DNA of 64,000 nt from assembly GCA_910574915.1 (NCBI GenBank), contig CAJTCR010000009.1, positions 1-64,000 of the forward strand. The letters run 5' to 3'. Shown piece by piece: positions 16,649-25,523 of this stretch. The first letter of the stretch is position 1; the number at the start of each line of letters is the position of its first letter. The translations under genes were made by a program, and so were the position numbers. Below the pieces are notes generated by a model. It was given only the letters and a program-made list of their open reading frames with translations, did no database searches and was not told the origin of the DNA. Source of the stretch: Eubacteriaceae bacterium (GTDB lineage Bacteria > Bacillota > Clostridia > Lachnospirales > Lachnospiraceae).

Positions 16649-17613
16649 AAAACAAATATCTGTTTGTCGCAGTGATGCTGCTGACGCTGATGTTTGCAAG
16701 CATCTGCATGACAAACGCATACGTCCGTTATGGGCGCGGCAGCATCTCGCATGACGGGCACGACCATAGCGGGCACAGGCATTCGCTTGCTGGTATCGAC
16801 GGAACGGATGACAGCGGGCAGGCGTTTTCCGTGCTGACGTCTTTTTATCCGATGTATATTGCGGCAAAAAATATTATCGGGGAATGCGATGGCGTAACAC
16901 TCCAGAACCTGAGCGAACCGCAGACAGGCTGTCTGCATGATTACCAGCTTACAACCGAGGATATGCGCAGGCTTTCTGAGGCAGACGCGTTTGTTATAAA
17001 CGGCGGCGGGATTGAAAATTTTTTAGCCGATGTGACAAAGCAGTACCAAAACCTTGCGGTCATTGATGCCTGCAAGGATGTAGAGCTGCTGGAAGGAAAC
17101 GCCCACGCCTGGATGAGCATTGCGGACTATATGATACAGGTGCGTACGATTGCGGACGGGCTTGCATCGCTTGACCCTAAACACGCGCAGATTTATGAAA
17201 CAAACAGGGACGCGTATCTGGCAAAGCTGCAAGTGCTGCGCCAAAAGCAGCAGGAAGCAGCAGAGGCGCTTGCGCAGTGCAAAGTGATGATCTTTCATGA
17301 GGCGTTTGCGTATGTGGCAAGGGATTATGGGCTGACGGTATCAGGCGGCATGGATTTGGACGAGGAGCGCCAGGTCAGTGCCGGGGAAACCGCGGATATC
17401 CTGCGCCAGATCCGTGCGCAGGGTGCAGGGGTGATCCTTGCCGAAGAGTTGTACGGCAGGCAGATGTGCGAGACGCTAAAACGCGAAGCGCACGCACAGG
17501 ACGTTTATCTGGATACGTGCGTCCGCGGGGACTATAGCGCAGACAGCTACCTTCGTGCAATGGAGGAGAATATCAAAGCAATGCGTGCCATCAGACGCGC
17601 AGGCAAAGCTTGA
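16645..17613 (+). CDS. Zinc-type ABC importer solute-binding protein (ZnuA-like)
   Basis: A 322-residue cluster-A1 metal-binding protein. I place the start at GTG 16645, overlapping the ysxC stop, with AAAAGGAG 11 bases before it. A single N-terminal hydrophobic segment (about 4-24) should anchor or export it; it contains a cysteine but not a convincing lipobox. The histidine-rich stretch HDGHDHSGHRH at about 33-43 is a metal-scavenging loop common in zinc binders. Fold signatures include FYPMYIAAKNI, LHDYQLTTEDM, NAHAWMS and FHEAFAYVARDYGL, with metal-ligand histidines. With the ATPase and permease that follow it should import zinc; manganese cannot be excluded from sequence. Confidence 0.85.
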   Translation: MKNKYLFVAVMLLTLMFASICMTNAYVRYGRGSISHDGHDHSGHRHSLAGIDGTDDSGQAFSVLTSFYPMYIAAKNIIGECDGVTLQNLSEPQTGCLHDYQLTTEDMRRLSEADAFVINGGGIENFLADVTKQYQNLAVIDACKDVELLEGNAHAWMSIADYMIQVRTIADGLASLDPKHAQIYETNRDAYLAKLQVLRQKQQEAAEALAQCKVMIFHEAFAYVARDYGLTVSGGMDLDEERQVSAGETADILRQIRAQGAGVILAEELYGRQMCETLKREAHAQDVYLDTCVRGDYSADSYLRAMEENIKAMRAIRRAGKA

Positions 17614-17627
17614 CAGGAGAATATGAC

Positions 17628-18374
17628 ATGCGTAAAATTATACAGCCGTGCGGACTGCATTGTATGAAGGTGCAGCATCTTGGCGTTACGATCGGCACAC
17701 AGGAAATACTGACAGATATCAATCTCCATATCCACTGCGGCACGCTGAATGCGGTCATAGGAAAAAACGGAGCCGGAAAATCCACGCTAGTCAGGGCAAT
17801 GCTTGGGGAACTGCCTTATACCGGCAGCATCGAATTTAAAGACTGCGAAGACGGCAGGCTGCAAAAGCTAAAGATCGGGTACGTACCGCAGGCGGTCAAT
17901 ATCGAAAAGCATACGCCCGTCAGCGTTTATGACCTGATCGCGAGCTATCAGTCCCGTTTTCCGGTATGCCTGCACAAAAGGAAGCGGCTGTATGACAGCA
18001 TTAAAGAAAGCTTAAAGCTGTTTGAAGCAGATGCGTTTATTGACAAGCAGGTGTGCAACTTATCAGGAGGCGAGCTGCAACGGGTGCTTTTGTCTCTGGC
18101 AGTTATGGATGAGCCGAACCTGCTGCTGCTGGACGAGCCGGTATCCGGGATTGACCAAAACGGCATGGAGCTTTTTTACGGGCTGATGGACTATTTAAAG
18201 CAAAATTTTGACCTGGCGGTTATTTTGATTTCCCATGATCTTGATTATGTGGCAAAGTATGCGGACTGGGTCATATTGCTGGATAAAACCGTATTAAAGC
18301 AGGGGGCGGTAAAGGACGTATACAAAAGCCCGGAGTTTGGGCGCGTTTTTGGAGAAACGGAGGTGCGCGTATGA
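17628..18374 (+). CDS. Zinc-type ABC importer ATPase (ZnuC-like)
   Basis: A 248-residue ABC ATPase energising metal import. Walker A is GKNGAGKSTLVRAM, the signature LSGGELQRVLLSLA, and Walker B LLLLDEPVSGID with a following SHDLDYVAKYADW H-loop region. CAGGAGA lies about 8 bases before the ATG at 17628; a TTG at 17610 is possible but has no ribosome site. The gene follows the binding-protein gene by 14 bases and overlaps the permease start (ATGA), so the three are one transcription unit. Confidence 0.92.
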   Translation: MRKIIQPCGLHCMKVQHLGVTIGTQEILTDINLHIHCGTLNAVIGKNGAGKSTLVRAMLGELPYTGSIEFKDCEDGRLQKLKIGYVPQAVNIEKHTPVSVYDLIASYQSRFPVCLHKRKRLYDSIKESLKLFEADAFIDKQVCNLSGGELQRVLLSLAVMDEPNLLLLDEPVSGIDQNGMELFYGLMDYLKQNFDLAVILISHDLDYVAKYADWVILLDKTVLKQGAVKDVYKSPEFGRVFGETEVRV

Positions 18375-19186
18375 CCATGTTTTTTACCGAATGGATGCAG
18401 TATGGTTTTATGAGATCTGCATTTGCGGCGGTTTTACTGATTACGCCGTTATTTGGGATACTTGGGACTATGATTGTAGAGCGTAAAATGGCTTTTTTTT
18501 CCGATGCGCTTGGACACTCCGCATTAACAGGCATTGCGGTTGGTGTCGTGCTTGGCGTGTCAGATACGAATGTTTCGATGCTTTTATTTGCCATAGTGTT
18601 TGCGCTTTTATTAAACATGCTCGCAGGCAGGGGCATAGCTGCGAATGATACGTTGATTTCCGTCTTTTCCAGCTTCAGCATTGCGCTCGGACTGGTGATT
18701 TTGTCAAAGGGTGGCAATTTCAGCCAGTATTCCAGCCTGCTCGTAGGAGATATTTTAAGCATTTCCCAAAAGGAGCTTTTTTATCTGGCGGCAATCCTTG
18801 CAGTGACGCTGGCGTTTTGGGCGGCCTGCTTTAACAGCCTTTCTGCGGTGAGCATCCATCGTACGCTGGCAAAGAGCAGGCGTATTCCGGCAGCTTTTAT
18901 GGAAAATCTGTTTGCAGTACTTACCGCGCTGATTGTGACGGTGTCGATAAAGTGGGTCGGGATTTTGATTATCAACGCGCTTTTGATCCTGCCGGCAGCC
19001 GCCAGCAGGAATATTTCACAGAACCTGCGGGAGTATCATTTTTTTTCCATTTTGTTTTCGATGTTTTCCGGTATTTTCGGGCTGCTGGTGTCTTATTTTA
19101 TCAATGCTGCCACCGGGCCGGTGATCGTTATCTTTGCTTCTGTGATTTATTTCATTACTTATAGCTATGGCAGCAGAATCCAATAG
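18371..19186 (+). CDS. Zinc-type ABC importer permease (ZnuB-like)
   Basis: A 271-residue ABC-3 family membrane protein with about eight hydrophobic segments. The cytoplasmic coupling region around ALGHSALTGIAVGVVLG and the conserved WVGILIINALLILPAAASRN towards the C-terminus match ZnuB/MntB permeases. Its start overlaps the ATPase stop by four bases. It completes the importer trio; no zinc-uptake regulator (Zur/Fur) gene or clear operator is seen nearby. Confidence 0.92.
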   Translation: MTMFFTEWMQYGFMRSAFAAVLLITPLFGILGTMIVERKMAFFSDALGHSALTGIAVGVVLGVSDTNVSMLLFAIVFALLLNMLAGRGIAANDTLISVFSSFSIALGLVILSKGGNFSQYSSLLVGDILSISQKELFYLAAILAVTLAFWAACFNSLSAVSIHRTLAKSRRIPAAFMENLFAVLTALIVTVSIKWVGILIINALLILPAAASRNISQNLREYHFFSILFSMFSGIFGLLVSYFINAATGPVIVIFASVIYFITYSYGSRIQ

Positions 19187-19295
19187 ACAACCAGGGATAA
19201 GTAGTGTATACTATAGGGGAGAACAAAGCAGCGTAGGAGAGGATGGACGCCTGTGCTGTGCAATCAGAGAATGCGTTAAAACAGGGTGGGAGAGA

Positions 19296-19976
19296 ATGAG
19301 ATTTAAGAGGATTAATGTAGATACGGTGCGCTGTATCGTATCAGAGACAGAATTGATTGAAAATGGCCTGCAAATGGATGATTTTTTGCAGAACGATGGA
19401 AAGACCGAGGAATTTTTACGCAAAATCGTATCAATGGCAGAAGAAGAAGTTGGATTTAAAGTACAGGGAGGTCCATTATCCGTACAGGTCGCAGTATTAC
19501 CAGAACACTTGCTGGCGCTTACATTTTCCGAACGGCCGGACAGCAATATACTGAATATTTTACAAAATTTAAAATCAGCAGTAGACAGCCTTTCAGGCAT
19601 GGGAAACCGGATCGGGGAAAATGCCGAAGAAGAGCAGGAAGAGCAAGATCCTGACACACTGGTCGAAGGCTGCGACAAGCGGCTGTACATACTGGAATTT
19701 AAAGATATGGACCAGATTATTTCTTATGCCAAGTCGATTGTATTAGAAGAGCCTGTAGTCAGCAGCGTTTACCGGATCAGGGAGCATAAGATGTCCAGCT
19801 ACTATCTGCTGATTGAACGCAACGGGTTAGGCGACAAGGAGATCTGCCGGGTCATCAGCGCGTCGGTGGAATTTATGAAACAGGCGTCGTCGGATATGCA
19901 TAAGGCGGCATATCTTGCAGAGCATGGTACCTGCGTGCTGCAAAAAGACGCGCTGGAGGTTTTGCAGAAACTGTAA
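19296..19976 (+). CDS. mecA: MecA-family adaptor of ClpC
   Basis: A 226-residue adaptor that delivers substrates to ClpC. The start at 19296 follows GGGTGGGAGAG; the frame is open further up but lacks homology. The N-terminal domain (MRFKRINVDTVRCIVSETEL, DFLQNDGKTEEFLRKI) recognises substrates, an acidic linker (EEEQEEQDPD) follows, and the C-terminal domain (KRLYILEFKDMDQIISYA to HGTCVLQ) contacts ClpC. The lengths and arrangement match Firmicute MecA/YpbH. Its ClpC partner is not in the window, although clpP is. Confidence 0.88.
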   Translation: MRFKRINVDTVRCIVSETELIENGLQMDDFLQNDGKTEEFLRKIVSMAEEEVGFKVQGGPLSVQVAVLPEHLLALTFSERPDSNILNILQNLKSAVDSLSGMGNRIGENAEEEQEEQDPDTLVEGCDKRLYILEFKDMDQIISYAKSIVLEEPVVSSVYRIREHKMSSYYLLIERNGLGDKEICRVISASVEFMKQASSDMHKAAYLAEHGTCVLQKDALEVLQKL

Positions 19977-20032
19977 TTTTGGGAACGAAAAGAATGTAAT
20001 GAAAATGAGAAAAATAGTTCGAAAAATTGGTT

Positions 20033-20067
20033 AAGCGGAGGGATGAAAGGCTCTTCGCTTATTTTTT
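20033..20067 (+). terminator. Terminator after mecA
   Basis: AAGCGGAG (20033-20040) pairs with CTTCGCTT (20053-20060) with one mismatch, followed by ATTTTTT. It separates mecA from the HTH gene. Confidence 0.6.
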
Positions 20068-20226
20068 GCCGTATTTTGGGCGATGCAACCGCAAGTTTAC
20101 ATCAAAATCTGCAAAAGCAACACAAAGTGTATGGAAATTTACGTCGCGCAACCGTACAATAAACACGTAATCAATGATACAGAAACATCATCATTTACGG
20201 ACAGAGTGATGGGAAAGAGAGGAATT

Positions 20227-21129
20227 ATGAATTTTACAGAAAATCTAAGAGCATTGCGTGAAAAAGATGGAATTACACAGGAGCAGCTTGCCGAACGGAT
20301 GGAAGTATCCAGGCAGACGATTTCCAAATGGGAGTCTGGGGCGAGTATGCCAGAGATGGAAAAGCTCGTGCAGCTTACGGAAATGTTTGGCTGTACGATG
20401 GATGGGCTGTTAAAAGGCAATTTGTGCCTGGACACCGAAAAGGAGTCTCAGCTTTATGATAAACATGGAAACTGGGTGGCAAAAAAAGCGGCTGTAGCGA
20501 CCGGAATCTGTATCATGAGCTTTGCGGCACAGCTTGTCGGGGAAGCTGTCAATCCATCCTTTTTCGGGGAAAGCGCAGTATTTTTTCTGATCGGCGCCCT
20601 GATTGGTACACTGTTATGGGTACAAATCGGAATGAATGCGTCTCATTTTCGTGAAAAGCATCCTTATATAGAGCCGTTTTACACAGAAGAGGAAAAAGAG
20701 CGTTTTCACGAAAAGTATGTTGCACGGATGATTACGGCTATCGGCATTTTAATTTGTTCCCTGATTGTAACAAGTGCGCTCTATGCGGTATGGAAGACAG
20801 AAACGGAGCTTATGGACGCGTTTGGCGGGTTTATTTTCCTTACAATCGCATCGGTTGGCGTGATGATCATTGTGCATACCGGACTTTTGGCGTCGAAATA
20901 TCATGTGGAAAAATATAATGCGGAAAATGCATGGGATGCCTCAGAAGAAGGCAAGGCAAATGCAAGGCGGATCGGTAAAGCCTGCGGCGGCATTATGGCG
21001 GGTGCGTTTATGGTATGCATTGTATTGTGGCTGCTTGATGTGCCGCATGTGCTGGCAGGGGTGCCGCTTTTAGTGGGAGGGATCCTGTGCGGGGTTGCGA
21101 GTATCTTCTTAAATAGGAAGACAGTCTGA
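20227..21129 (+). CDS. Membrane-anchored Xre-family transcriptional regulator
   Basis: A 301-residue protein with an N-terminal HTH_3 domain (FTENLRALREKDGITQEQLA, VSRQTISKWESG) at residues 1-65 and about five hydrophobic segments from about 85 onward (GIFMSFAA-type runs, ALIGTLLWVQIGM, TAIGILICSLIVTSALY, IASVGVMIIVHTG, ACGGIMAGAFMVCIVLW). The start at 20227 is backed by AGAGGA; the upstream in-frame extension is unlike the family. Membrane-tethered Xre proteins of this kind are common in clostridia and may sense envelope state; the target genes are unknown. It ends at a bidirectional terminator shared with crt. Confidence 0.8.
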   Translation: MNFTENLRALREKDGITQEQLAERMEVSRQTISKWESGASMPEMEKLVQLTEMFGCTMDGLLKGNLCLDTEKESQLYDKHGNWVAKKAAVATGICIMSFAAQLVGEAVNPSFFGESAVFFLIGALIGTLLWVQIGMNASHFREKHPYIEPFYTEEEKERFHEKYVARMITAIGILICSLIVTSALYAVWKTETELMDAFGGFIFLTIASVGVMIIVHTGLLASKYHVEKYNAENAWDASEEGKANARRIGKACGGIMAGAFMVCIVLWLLDVPHVLAGVPLLVGGILCGVASIFLNRKTV

Positions 21130-21156
21130 AATCAAATCAGGATATTATATCAGAAA

Positions 21157-21195
21157 GAAAAAAGAAGGAGCGCGGCACGCTCCTTCTTTTTAAAA
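21157..21195. terminator. Bidirectional terminator between the HTH gene and crt
   Basis: AAAGAAGGAGCG (21161-21172) pairs perfectly with CGCTCCTTCTTT (21178-21189) around a 5-base loop, with an A-run before and T-run after, so it serves both converging genes. Confidence 0.9.
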
Positions 21196-21207
21196 GCATA
21201 CATAAAT

Positions 21208-22002
21208 TTAGAAGTCTGTCAGGTCAGCTTTGCGTTTTTCCAAAAATGCGGTCATGCCTTCCTGTTTATCATGTGTAGAGCATGTAACGCCAAAGAGGTT
21301 TGCTTCCATTTCTACGGCATTTTTAATATCCATATCGTAACCGTTGTTAATTGCTGCTTTTGCAATAGATACGGCATAGCTTGCTTTGGATGCGATCTTT
21401 GCAGCCATAGCTTTTGCGGCCGGCATTAATTCTTCTGTAGAAACGACTTTGTTTACCAGTCCGATGCGGTATGCTTCTTCTGCGTTGATCGTATCACAGG
21501 TAAAGATCATTTCTTTTGCGCGGCCCATGCCAACTAGACGTGCCAGACGCTGTGTGCCGCCAAAGCCAGGGATAATGCCAAGGCCGCATTCTGGCTGCGC
21601 GAAGGTAGCGTTGTCAGAAGCGATGCGGATATCACATGCCATGCAGATCTCACATCCGCCGCCAAGAGCAAAGCCGTTGACAGCAGCGATCGTTACCTGG
21701 CGCATATTCATTAATTTAAAGAACGGTGCGGAAGCGCGCATACCAAAAGCACGTGCCTCAGCAGCCGTAAAGTTCACCATCTCAGAGATGTCAGCGCCTG
21801 CTACGAAGGACTTAAATGCGTTGCCTTTTTTGTCAGCGCCGCCTGTTAAAATAACGACTTTGATATCGTCTCTTGCTTCGATCTCAGTCAGGACAGTGTT
21901 TAATTCGTCAAGTGTTTCGCTGTTTAATGCGTTTAAGGCTGCCGGCCTTGTGATTGTGAGAACCGCAACTTGGTTTTCAACCTCAAGTGTTAAATTGTTC
22001 AT
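21208..22002 (-). CDS. crt: Enoyl-CoA hydratase/crotonase family (3-hydroxybutyryl-CoA dehydratase)
   Basis: A 264-residue crotonase-fold protein. The oxyanion-hole segments SFVAGADISEM and NGFALGGGCEICMACD are present and the two catalytic glutamates lie in GGGCEICMAC and QPECGLGIIPGFGGTQRL. It closely follows clostridial Crt, which dehydrates 3-hydroxybutyryl-CoA to crotonyl-CoA on the way to butyrate. Unlike many butyrate producers the gene stands alone here, without thl, hbd, bcd or etf next to it, so its pathway role is inferred. GGAGG lies before the ATG. It ends at the shared terminator. Confidence 0.88.
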   Translation of the reverse strand: MNNLTLEVENQVAVLTITRPAALNALNSETLDELNTVLTEIEARDDIKVVILTGGADKKGNAFKSFVAGADISEMVNFTAAEARAFGMRASAPFFKLMNMRQVTIAAVNGFALGGGCEICMACDIRIASDNATFAQPECGLGIIPGFGGTQRLARLVGMGRAKEMIFTCDTINAEEAYRIGLVNKVVSTEELMPAAKAMAAKIASKASYAVSIAKAAINNGYDMDIKNAVEMEANLFGVTCSTHDKQEGMTAFLEKRKADLTDF

Positions 22003-22050
22003 TGTTAGTTTCCTCCTAGAATTATGTAATTAAGATTGCTTCATACATCT

Positions 22051-22079
22051 AATTTATAACTTTGTGAAAGATATGTCAA
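22051..22079 (-). promoter_or_regulatory. Promoter of crt
   Basis: On the complement a perfect TTGACA (22074-22079 here as TGTCAA) is followed by TATAAA after 15 bases or TAAATT after 17. It stands about 50-75 bases before crt. Confidence 0.6.
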
Positions 22080-22129
22080 TAAAAATACGTGAACATACCC
22101 GGTATTTTTTAGAATACTTGCGTATTATA

Positions 22130-22151
22130 TTGCATGGGGCTTAAAATGCAA
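22130..22151. promoter_or_regulatory. Inverted repeat upstream of the wall-active protein gene
   Basis: TTGCAT (22130-22135) and ATGCAA (22146-22151) form a 6-bp inverted repeat overlapping a weak promoter (TTGCGT, 18 bases, TAAAAT). It may be an operator or part of the 5' leader. Confidence 0.3.
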
Positions 22152-22190
22152 GTAAATCATGCGAAATTCTAAATTAGGAAGGAACAGAAT

Positions 22191-24086
22191 ATGAGAAACA
22201 ATAACCAGACGAAGAGATGGCTGCCTGCGGCAGTGTTTGGCGTGCTTGTTGCAGTGCTGCTTTTTCCATCACATACGGTACAGGGGGCGCAGGCAGGCAA
22301 CGATGCGGTCGTATCAGCCGCCGCGCAGATTTTGTACCATAACGAAGGCAGTTATGATTCGGTAAATGCAAATGATAACGGGGCAGTATCGGTAGGCAAG
22401 CTGCAATGGCATGGCTGGCGGGCGCTTTCCCTTTTGCAGACGATTGTACAGGCAAATGACGTGCAGGCACAGGAGCTTTTGACGGATGCGCTGTATCAAG
22501 AAATTGTTTCTACAAAAGATACGACAAAGTGGAGTACGAGAAAGTTTACGACAAAGGAAGCTGCGGCAGTAAAAAAACTGCTCGCTACACAAGAAAGCAA
22601 AGCGGCACAGGATGTGCTTGCTGTAACGGATATTACAGATTATATTAACCAGGGACAGCGCCTTGGCATTGTAAACGAGCCAGCGCTTGTCTATTTTGCA
22701 GACCTTGCAAACCAGGGCGGCGCGGGCGCCTCAGGGCGTGTGGCAGCATCGGCATCCAGGTTTGCGGGAAGCTACGAGGCTGTGACGCTGAATGAGCTGC
22801 ATCAGGCAGCCGTCTGTGATTCGGTGATGGGCGCGTATTTAAACAGGCGGTTTGATACATACAAATATGCAGCCGGGCTAGGATGGAGCTACTGCGCCAG
22901 CTCTGATTCGTATATTCCCTATGACTATGTGTCTGCAAGGGACTATGGCGCAGCGTGGGTGCAGCGTGCGTTAAATACATGCATGAACGCGCAGCTTACG
23001 GTGACAAATATGTATGATGATGCGACAAAGGCGGCAGTGACAAGCTTTCAGACGGCAAACAAGCTAGAGGTTGACGGCTATGCCGGCAAAGATACGATTG
23101 TCGCGCTGATCAAAGCCGTGTTTAAAGGCACGACAGTGCCGCAGCCGGATCTGCCGGGACAAAATACGCCGGGAGACAGCGGGACGGACGATCCGAATAC
23201 ATCCGTCGAGGAGCCTTCCGCTCCGTCTGAGCAGCCGGATCCGCCAACGCAGGAACCAGATGTTCCGGTTGTAAAGCCGGAGCCGCCGGTACAAAAGCCT
23301 CTGGAAAAGACAGAGCTTACGTCATCCAAAGCAAGCTATGCGGTCAATGATACAAGCAAGAGCTTTGCGCTTGACGTAACAAGCAGCCATTCGCAGGAAC
23401 CGCTGACGTACCGTTCGTCTGAAAGCGCGGTGCTTACGGTAAACAGTGCTGGCGTTGTTACCGTTACAGGCGCAGGCAGCGCGCAGGTCATAGTAAGGCA
23501 GAGGGAGACGGATACGTATGAGGCGGCAGAACTTACGATTCCGGTAACGGTATATTCGACGGATCCGGCAGACTATCCAAGGCCAACGGGCGCGCTTTAT
23601 GCGGAAAAAAACATGAAAAAGCAGCATGTACAATGGCTGCAAGCAGCGTTAATCTCCTTAGACGGTGCGGAAATTACCGTAAACGGGAGCTGGACAAAAT
23701 CGATGACAAAGCTTGTTACCGCTTTTCAGAAAAAATGCGGCATTACAGCCGACGGGATTGTAGGCGACCAGACGCTTGAACTGTTAAGGCAGATGCTGTT
23801 TGTCAAGGCAAAGAAGCCGGAGACAACGATAAAATGCAGCGCAAAGGGAAATACGATTAGCTGGAAAAAATACGTAAGGGCAAACCGTGTCTATATTTAC
23901 CGCAAGGAAAAAGGCGGTTCCTATAAACGGATCAAAACGATTACAAATATGAACAAAACAAGCTACCAGGATACGTCTGCAAAAAGCGGTGCAACCTACT
24001 ATTATGTAATTAAATATGCGTTGCAGAAAAATAAAGTACTGATCGCAGGCCCGTCGTCCAAAGGTGTGACAGGCATACGCAGATAA
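22191..24086 (+). CDS. Secreted multi-domain wall-active protein with two peptidoglycan-binding domains
   Basis: A 631-residue exported protein. Residues 1-33 are a signal peptide. The region about 36-240 (ILYHNEGSYDSVNANDNGAV, GKLQWHGWRALSLLQTI) has an early glutamate followed by G-x-L-Q-W, reminiscent of lysozyme-like or chitosanase-like glycosidases; this is a guess. Two PG_binding_1 domains follow (about 250-310, KAAVTSFQTANKLEVDGYAG; about 475-535, KLVTAFQKKCGITADGIVGD), separated by a proline-rich linker (about 320-370) and a Big-type Ig domain. The C-terminal about 90 residues are FN3-like (VYIYRKEKGGSYKRIKTI). Likely acts on its own or foreign cell wall. GGAAGGA precedes the ATG. Confidence 0.75.
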   Translation: MRNNNQTKRWLPAAVFGVLVAVLLFPSHTVQGAQAGNDAVVSAAAQILYHNEGSYDSVNANDNGAVSVGKLQWHGWRALSLLQTIVQANDVQAQELLTDALYQEIVSTKDTTKWSTRKFTTKEAAAVKKLLATQESKAAQDVLAVTDITDYINQGQRLGIVNEPALVYFADLANQGGAGASGRVAASASRFAGSYEAVTLNELHQAAVCDSVMGAYLNRRFDTYKYAAGLGWSYCASSDSYIPYDYVSARDYGAAWVQRALNTCMNAQLTVTNMYDDATKAAVTSFQTANKLEVDGYAGKDTIVALIKAVFKGTTVPQPDLPGQNTPGDSGTDDPNTSVEEPSAPSEQPDPPTQEPDVPVVKPEPPVQKPLEKTELTSSKASYAVNDTSKSFALDVTSSHSQEPLTYRSSESAVLTVNSAGVVTVTGAGSAQVIVRQRETDTYEAAELTIPVTVYSTDPADYPRPTGALYAEKNMKKQHVQWLQAALISLDGAEITVNGSWTKSMTKLVTAFQKKCGITADGIVGDQTLELLRQMLFVKAKKPETTIKCSAKGNTISWKKYVRANRVYIYRKEKGGSYKRIKTITNMNKTSYQDTSAKSGATYYYVIKYALQKNKVLIAGPSSKGVTGIRR

Positions 24087-24125
24087 AGCAGGGATGCTGC
24101 AAAGGGGCTTTTATAAGGAGTTTTC

Positions 24126-25220
24126 ATGCTGAAAGATTATCCAATCAAACAATTAATTCAGCCGCTGCTGGAATGGTACCCAAGCCATGCAAGGGTACTG
24201 CCGTGGCGGGAGGATGCTTCGCCTTACCGGGTGTGGGTATCTGAAATTATGCTCCAGCAGACACGGGTGGAGGCAGTAAAGCCCTATTTTGAGCGTTTTT
24301 TAAAAGCACTGCCGGATATCGCTTCTTTGGCGCAGTGCGAAGAAGAACGACTGCTGAAGCTGTGGGAAGGGCTTGGCTATTACAACCGGGTAAGGAATAT
24401 GCAATCTGCGGCACGTACGGTAATGGAGGAATACGGCGGAAAGCTTCCGGCAGATTATGAATTGCTGTTAACGCTTAAGGGCATCGGCAACTATACGGCA
24501 GGCGCGATTGCGTCGATCGCATACGGCATCCCGGTTCCTGCGGTGGACGGGAATGTGCTGCGCATTTTAATGCGGGTTTGTGAGGACGATTCGGATATTG
24601 GCAGGCAGTCGGTGAAAACAGAGGCAGAACGGCTGCTGCTGCCAGTGATCCCCAAAGACCATGCAGGGATGCTGACGCAGGCGATGATGGAGCTTGGCGC
24701 GACAGTCTGTGTGCCAAACGGAGAGCCAAAATGTGGCGAATGCCCCTGGAAGGCATTCTGCCGGGCTTATGCTCATAAAAGCTATCACAGCCTGCCGTAT
24801 AAGAGCAGGCAGAAACCGAGAAAAATTGAAGAAAAAACAGTGCTTGTGATCCGGGACGGCGAAAAGGTGCTGCTGCACCGCCGTCCACGCAAGGGGCTTT
24901 TGGCAGGCATGTATGAATTTCCAAACCTGGAAGGGCACCTTTCAAGGGAAGAAGTGGCACGGTATGTAGAAAGCTTAGAGCTGCTTGCTCTGAAAATCGA
25001 GCCTTTGGAAGAAGCAAAGCATATTTTTTCCCATATTGAATGGCAGATGACAGGCTATATGGTGCGGGTAGCGCAGCTTGATGAACCGGTTCTGCAAAAA
25101 GAGGGCTATGTCTTTGCGGAATCTCACGTATCCGAAGAAAAATACGCGATCCCTTCAGCGTTTGCGCGCTATACAAAATATATGGACATCCATCTTGGAA
25201 TCCATAAAAATCAAAAATAA
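24126..25220 (+). CDS. mutY: A/G-specific adenine DNA glycosylase
   Basis: A 364-residue base-excision enzyme that removes adenine opposite 8-oxoguanine. The HhH-GPD core has the catalytic Glu in SEIMLQQTRVEA, the helix-hairpin-helix LLTLKGIGNYTAGAI and the catalytic Asp in VDGNVLRILMRV. A 4Fe-4S cluster motif follows (CVPNGEPKCGECPWKAFC; the first spacing is 7, one more than in E. coli MutY). The C-terminal NUDIX-like domain (VLLHRRPRKGLLAGMYEFPN) reads the 8-oxoG. TAAGGAG precedes the ATG by 7 bases. Single gene followed by a strong terminator. Confidence 0.95.
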   Translation: MLKDYPIKQLIQPLLEWYPSHARVLPWREDASPYRVWVSEIMLQQTRVEAVKPYFERFLKALPDIASLAQCEEERLLKLWEGLGYYNRVRNMQSAARTVMEEYGGKLPADYELLLTLKGIGNYTAGAIASIAYGIPVPAVDGNVLRILMRVCEDDSDIGRQSVKTEAERLLLPVIPKDHAGMLTQAMMELGATVCVPNGEPKCGECPWKAFCRAYAHKSYHSLPYKSRQKPRKIEEKTVLVIRDGEKVLLHRRPRKGLLAGMYEFPNLEGHLSREEVARYVESLELLALKIEPLEEAKHIFSHIEWQMTGYMVRVAQLDEPVLQKEGYVFAESHVSEEKYAIPSAFARYTKYMDIHLGIHKNQK

Positions 25221-25223
25221 TAA

Positions 25224-25262
25224 GGCAGAAAGCTTGTTTTGGGCTTTCTGCCTTTCGTTTTC
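25224..25262 (+). terminator. Terminator of mutY
   Basis: GGCAGAAAGC (25224-25233) pairs with GCTTTCTGCC (25243-25252) and runs into TTTCGTTTT. Confidence 0.85.
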
Positions 25263-25277
25263 GCATAAAATAAGGGG

Positions 25278-25360
25278 AAGCCGGTGTTAGGGGACACCGG
25301 CTTTATATGAAAAAGAAAATAAGTAATTAGCTTGGGAGGAACCCTGCCGTTTGGCAGGGT
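25278..25360. other. Two further perfect hairpins after mutY
   Basis: AAGCCGGTGT/ACACCGGCTT (25278-25287, 25294-25303) and ACCCTGCC/GGCAGGGT (25341-25348, 25353-25360) follow the mutY terminator in a gene-free stretch. The first has a weak TTTATAT tail. Neither has an adjacent gene start, and their role is unknown. The 1,240 bases from mutY to glf hold only these hairpins, two family A elements and the glf promoter. Confidence 0.5.
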
Positions 25361-25523
25361 AACGCATTCTGTGCATTGCTGCAAGAGCGCGTTTAAAATA
25401 TGAAAATGATTATTAATTAGTAATTGATGTTTTGTATCAACTGTAATTATCTTAAAGGAAATTTGTGAAATCCGTATGTGAAAGAAATGAGGATATTGTA
25501 AATAAAATGTGAACTTTTTGCAA

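Noticed and set aside
19167-19295. A 43-codon upstream extension of mecA
   Set aside because: It overlaps the permease stop, has no family similarity and no ribosome site; the start at 19296 gives the usual MecA length.
24475-25266. A 263-codon open frame opposite mutY
   Set aside because: It overlaps the conserved mutY catalytic region and has no recognisable domain or start signal.
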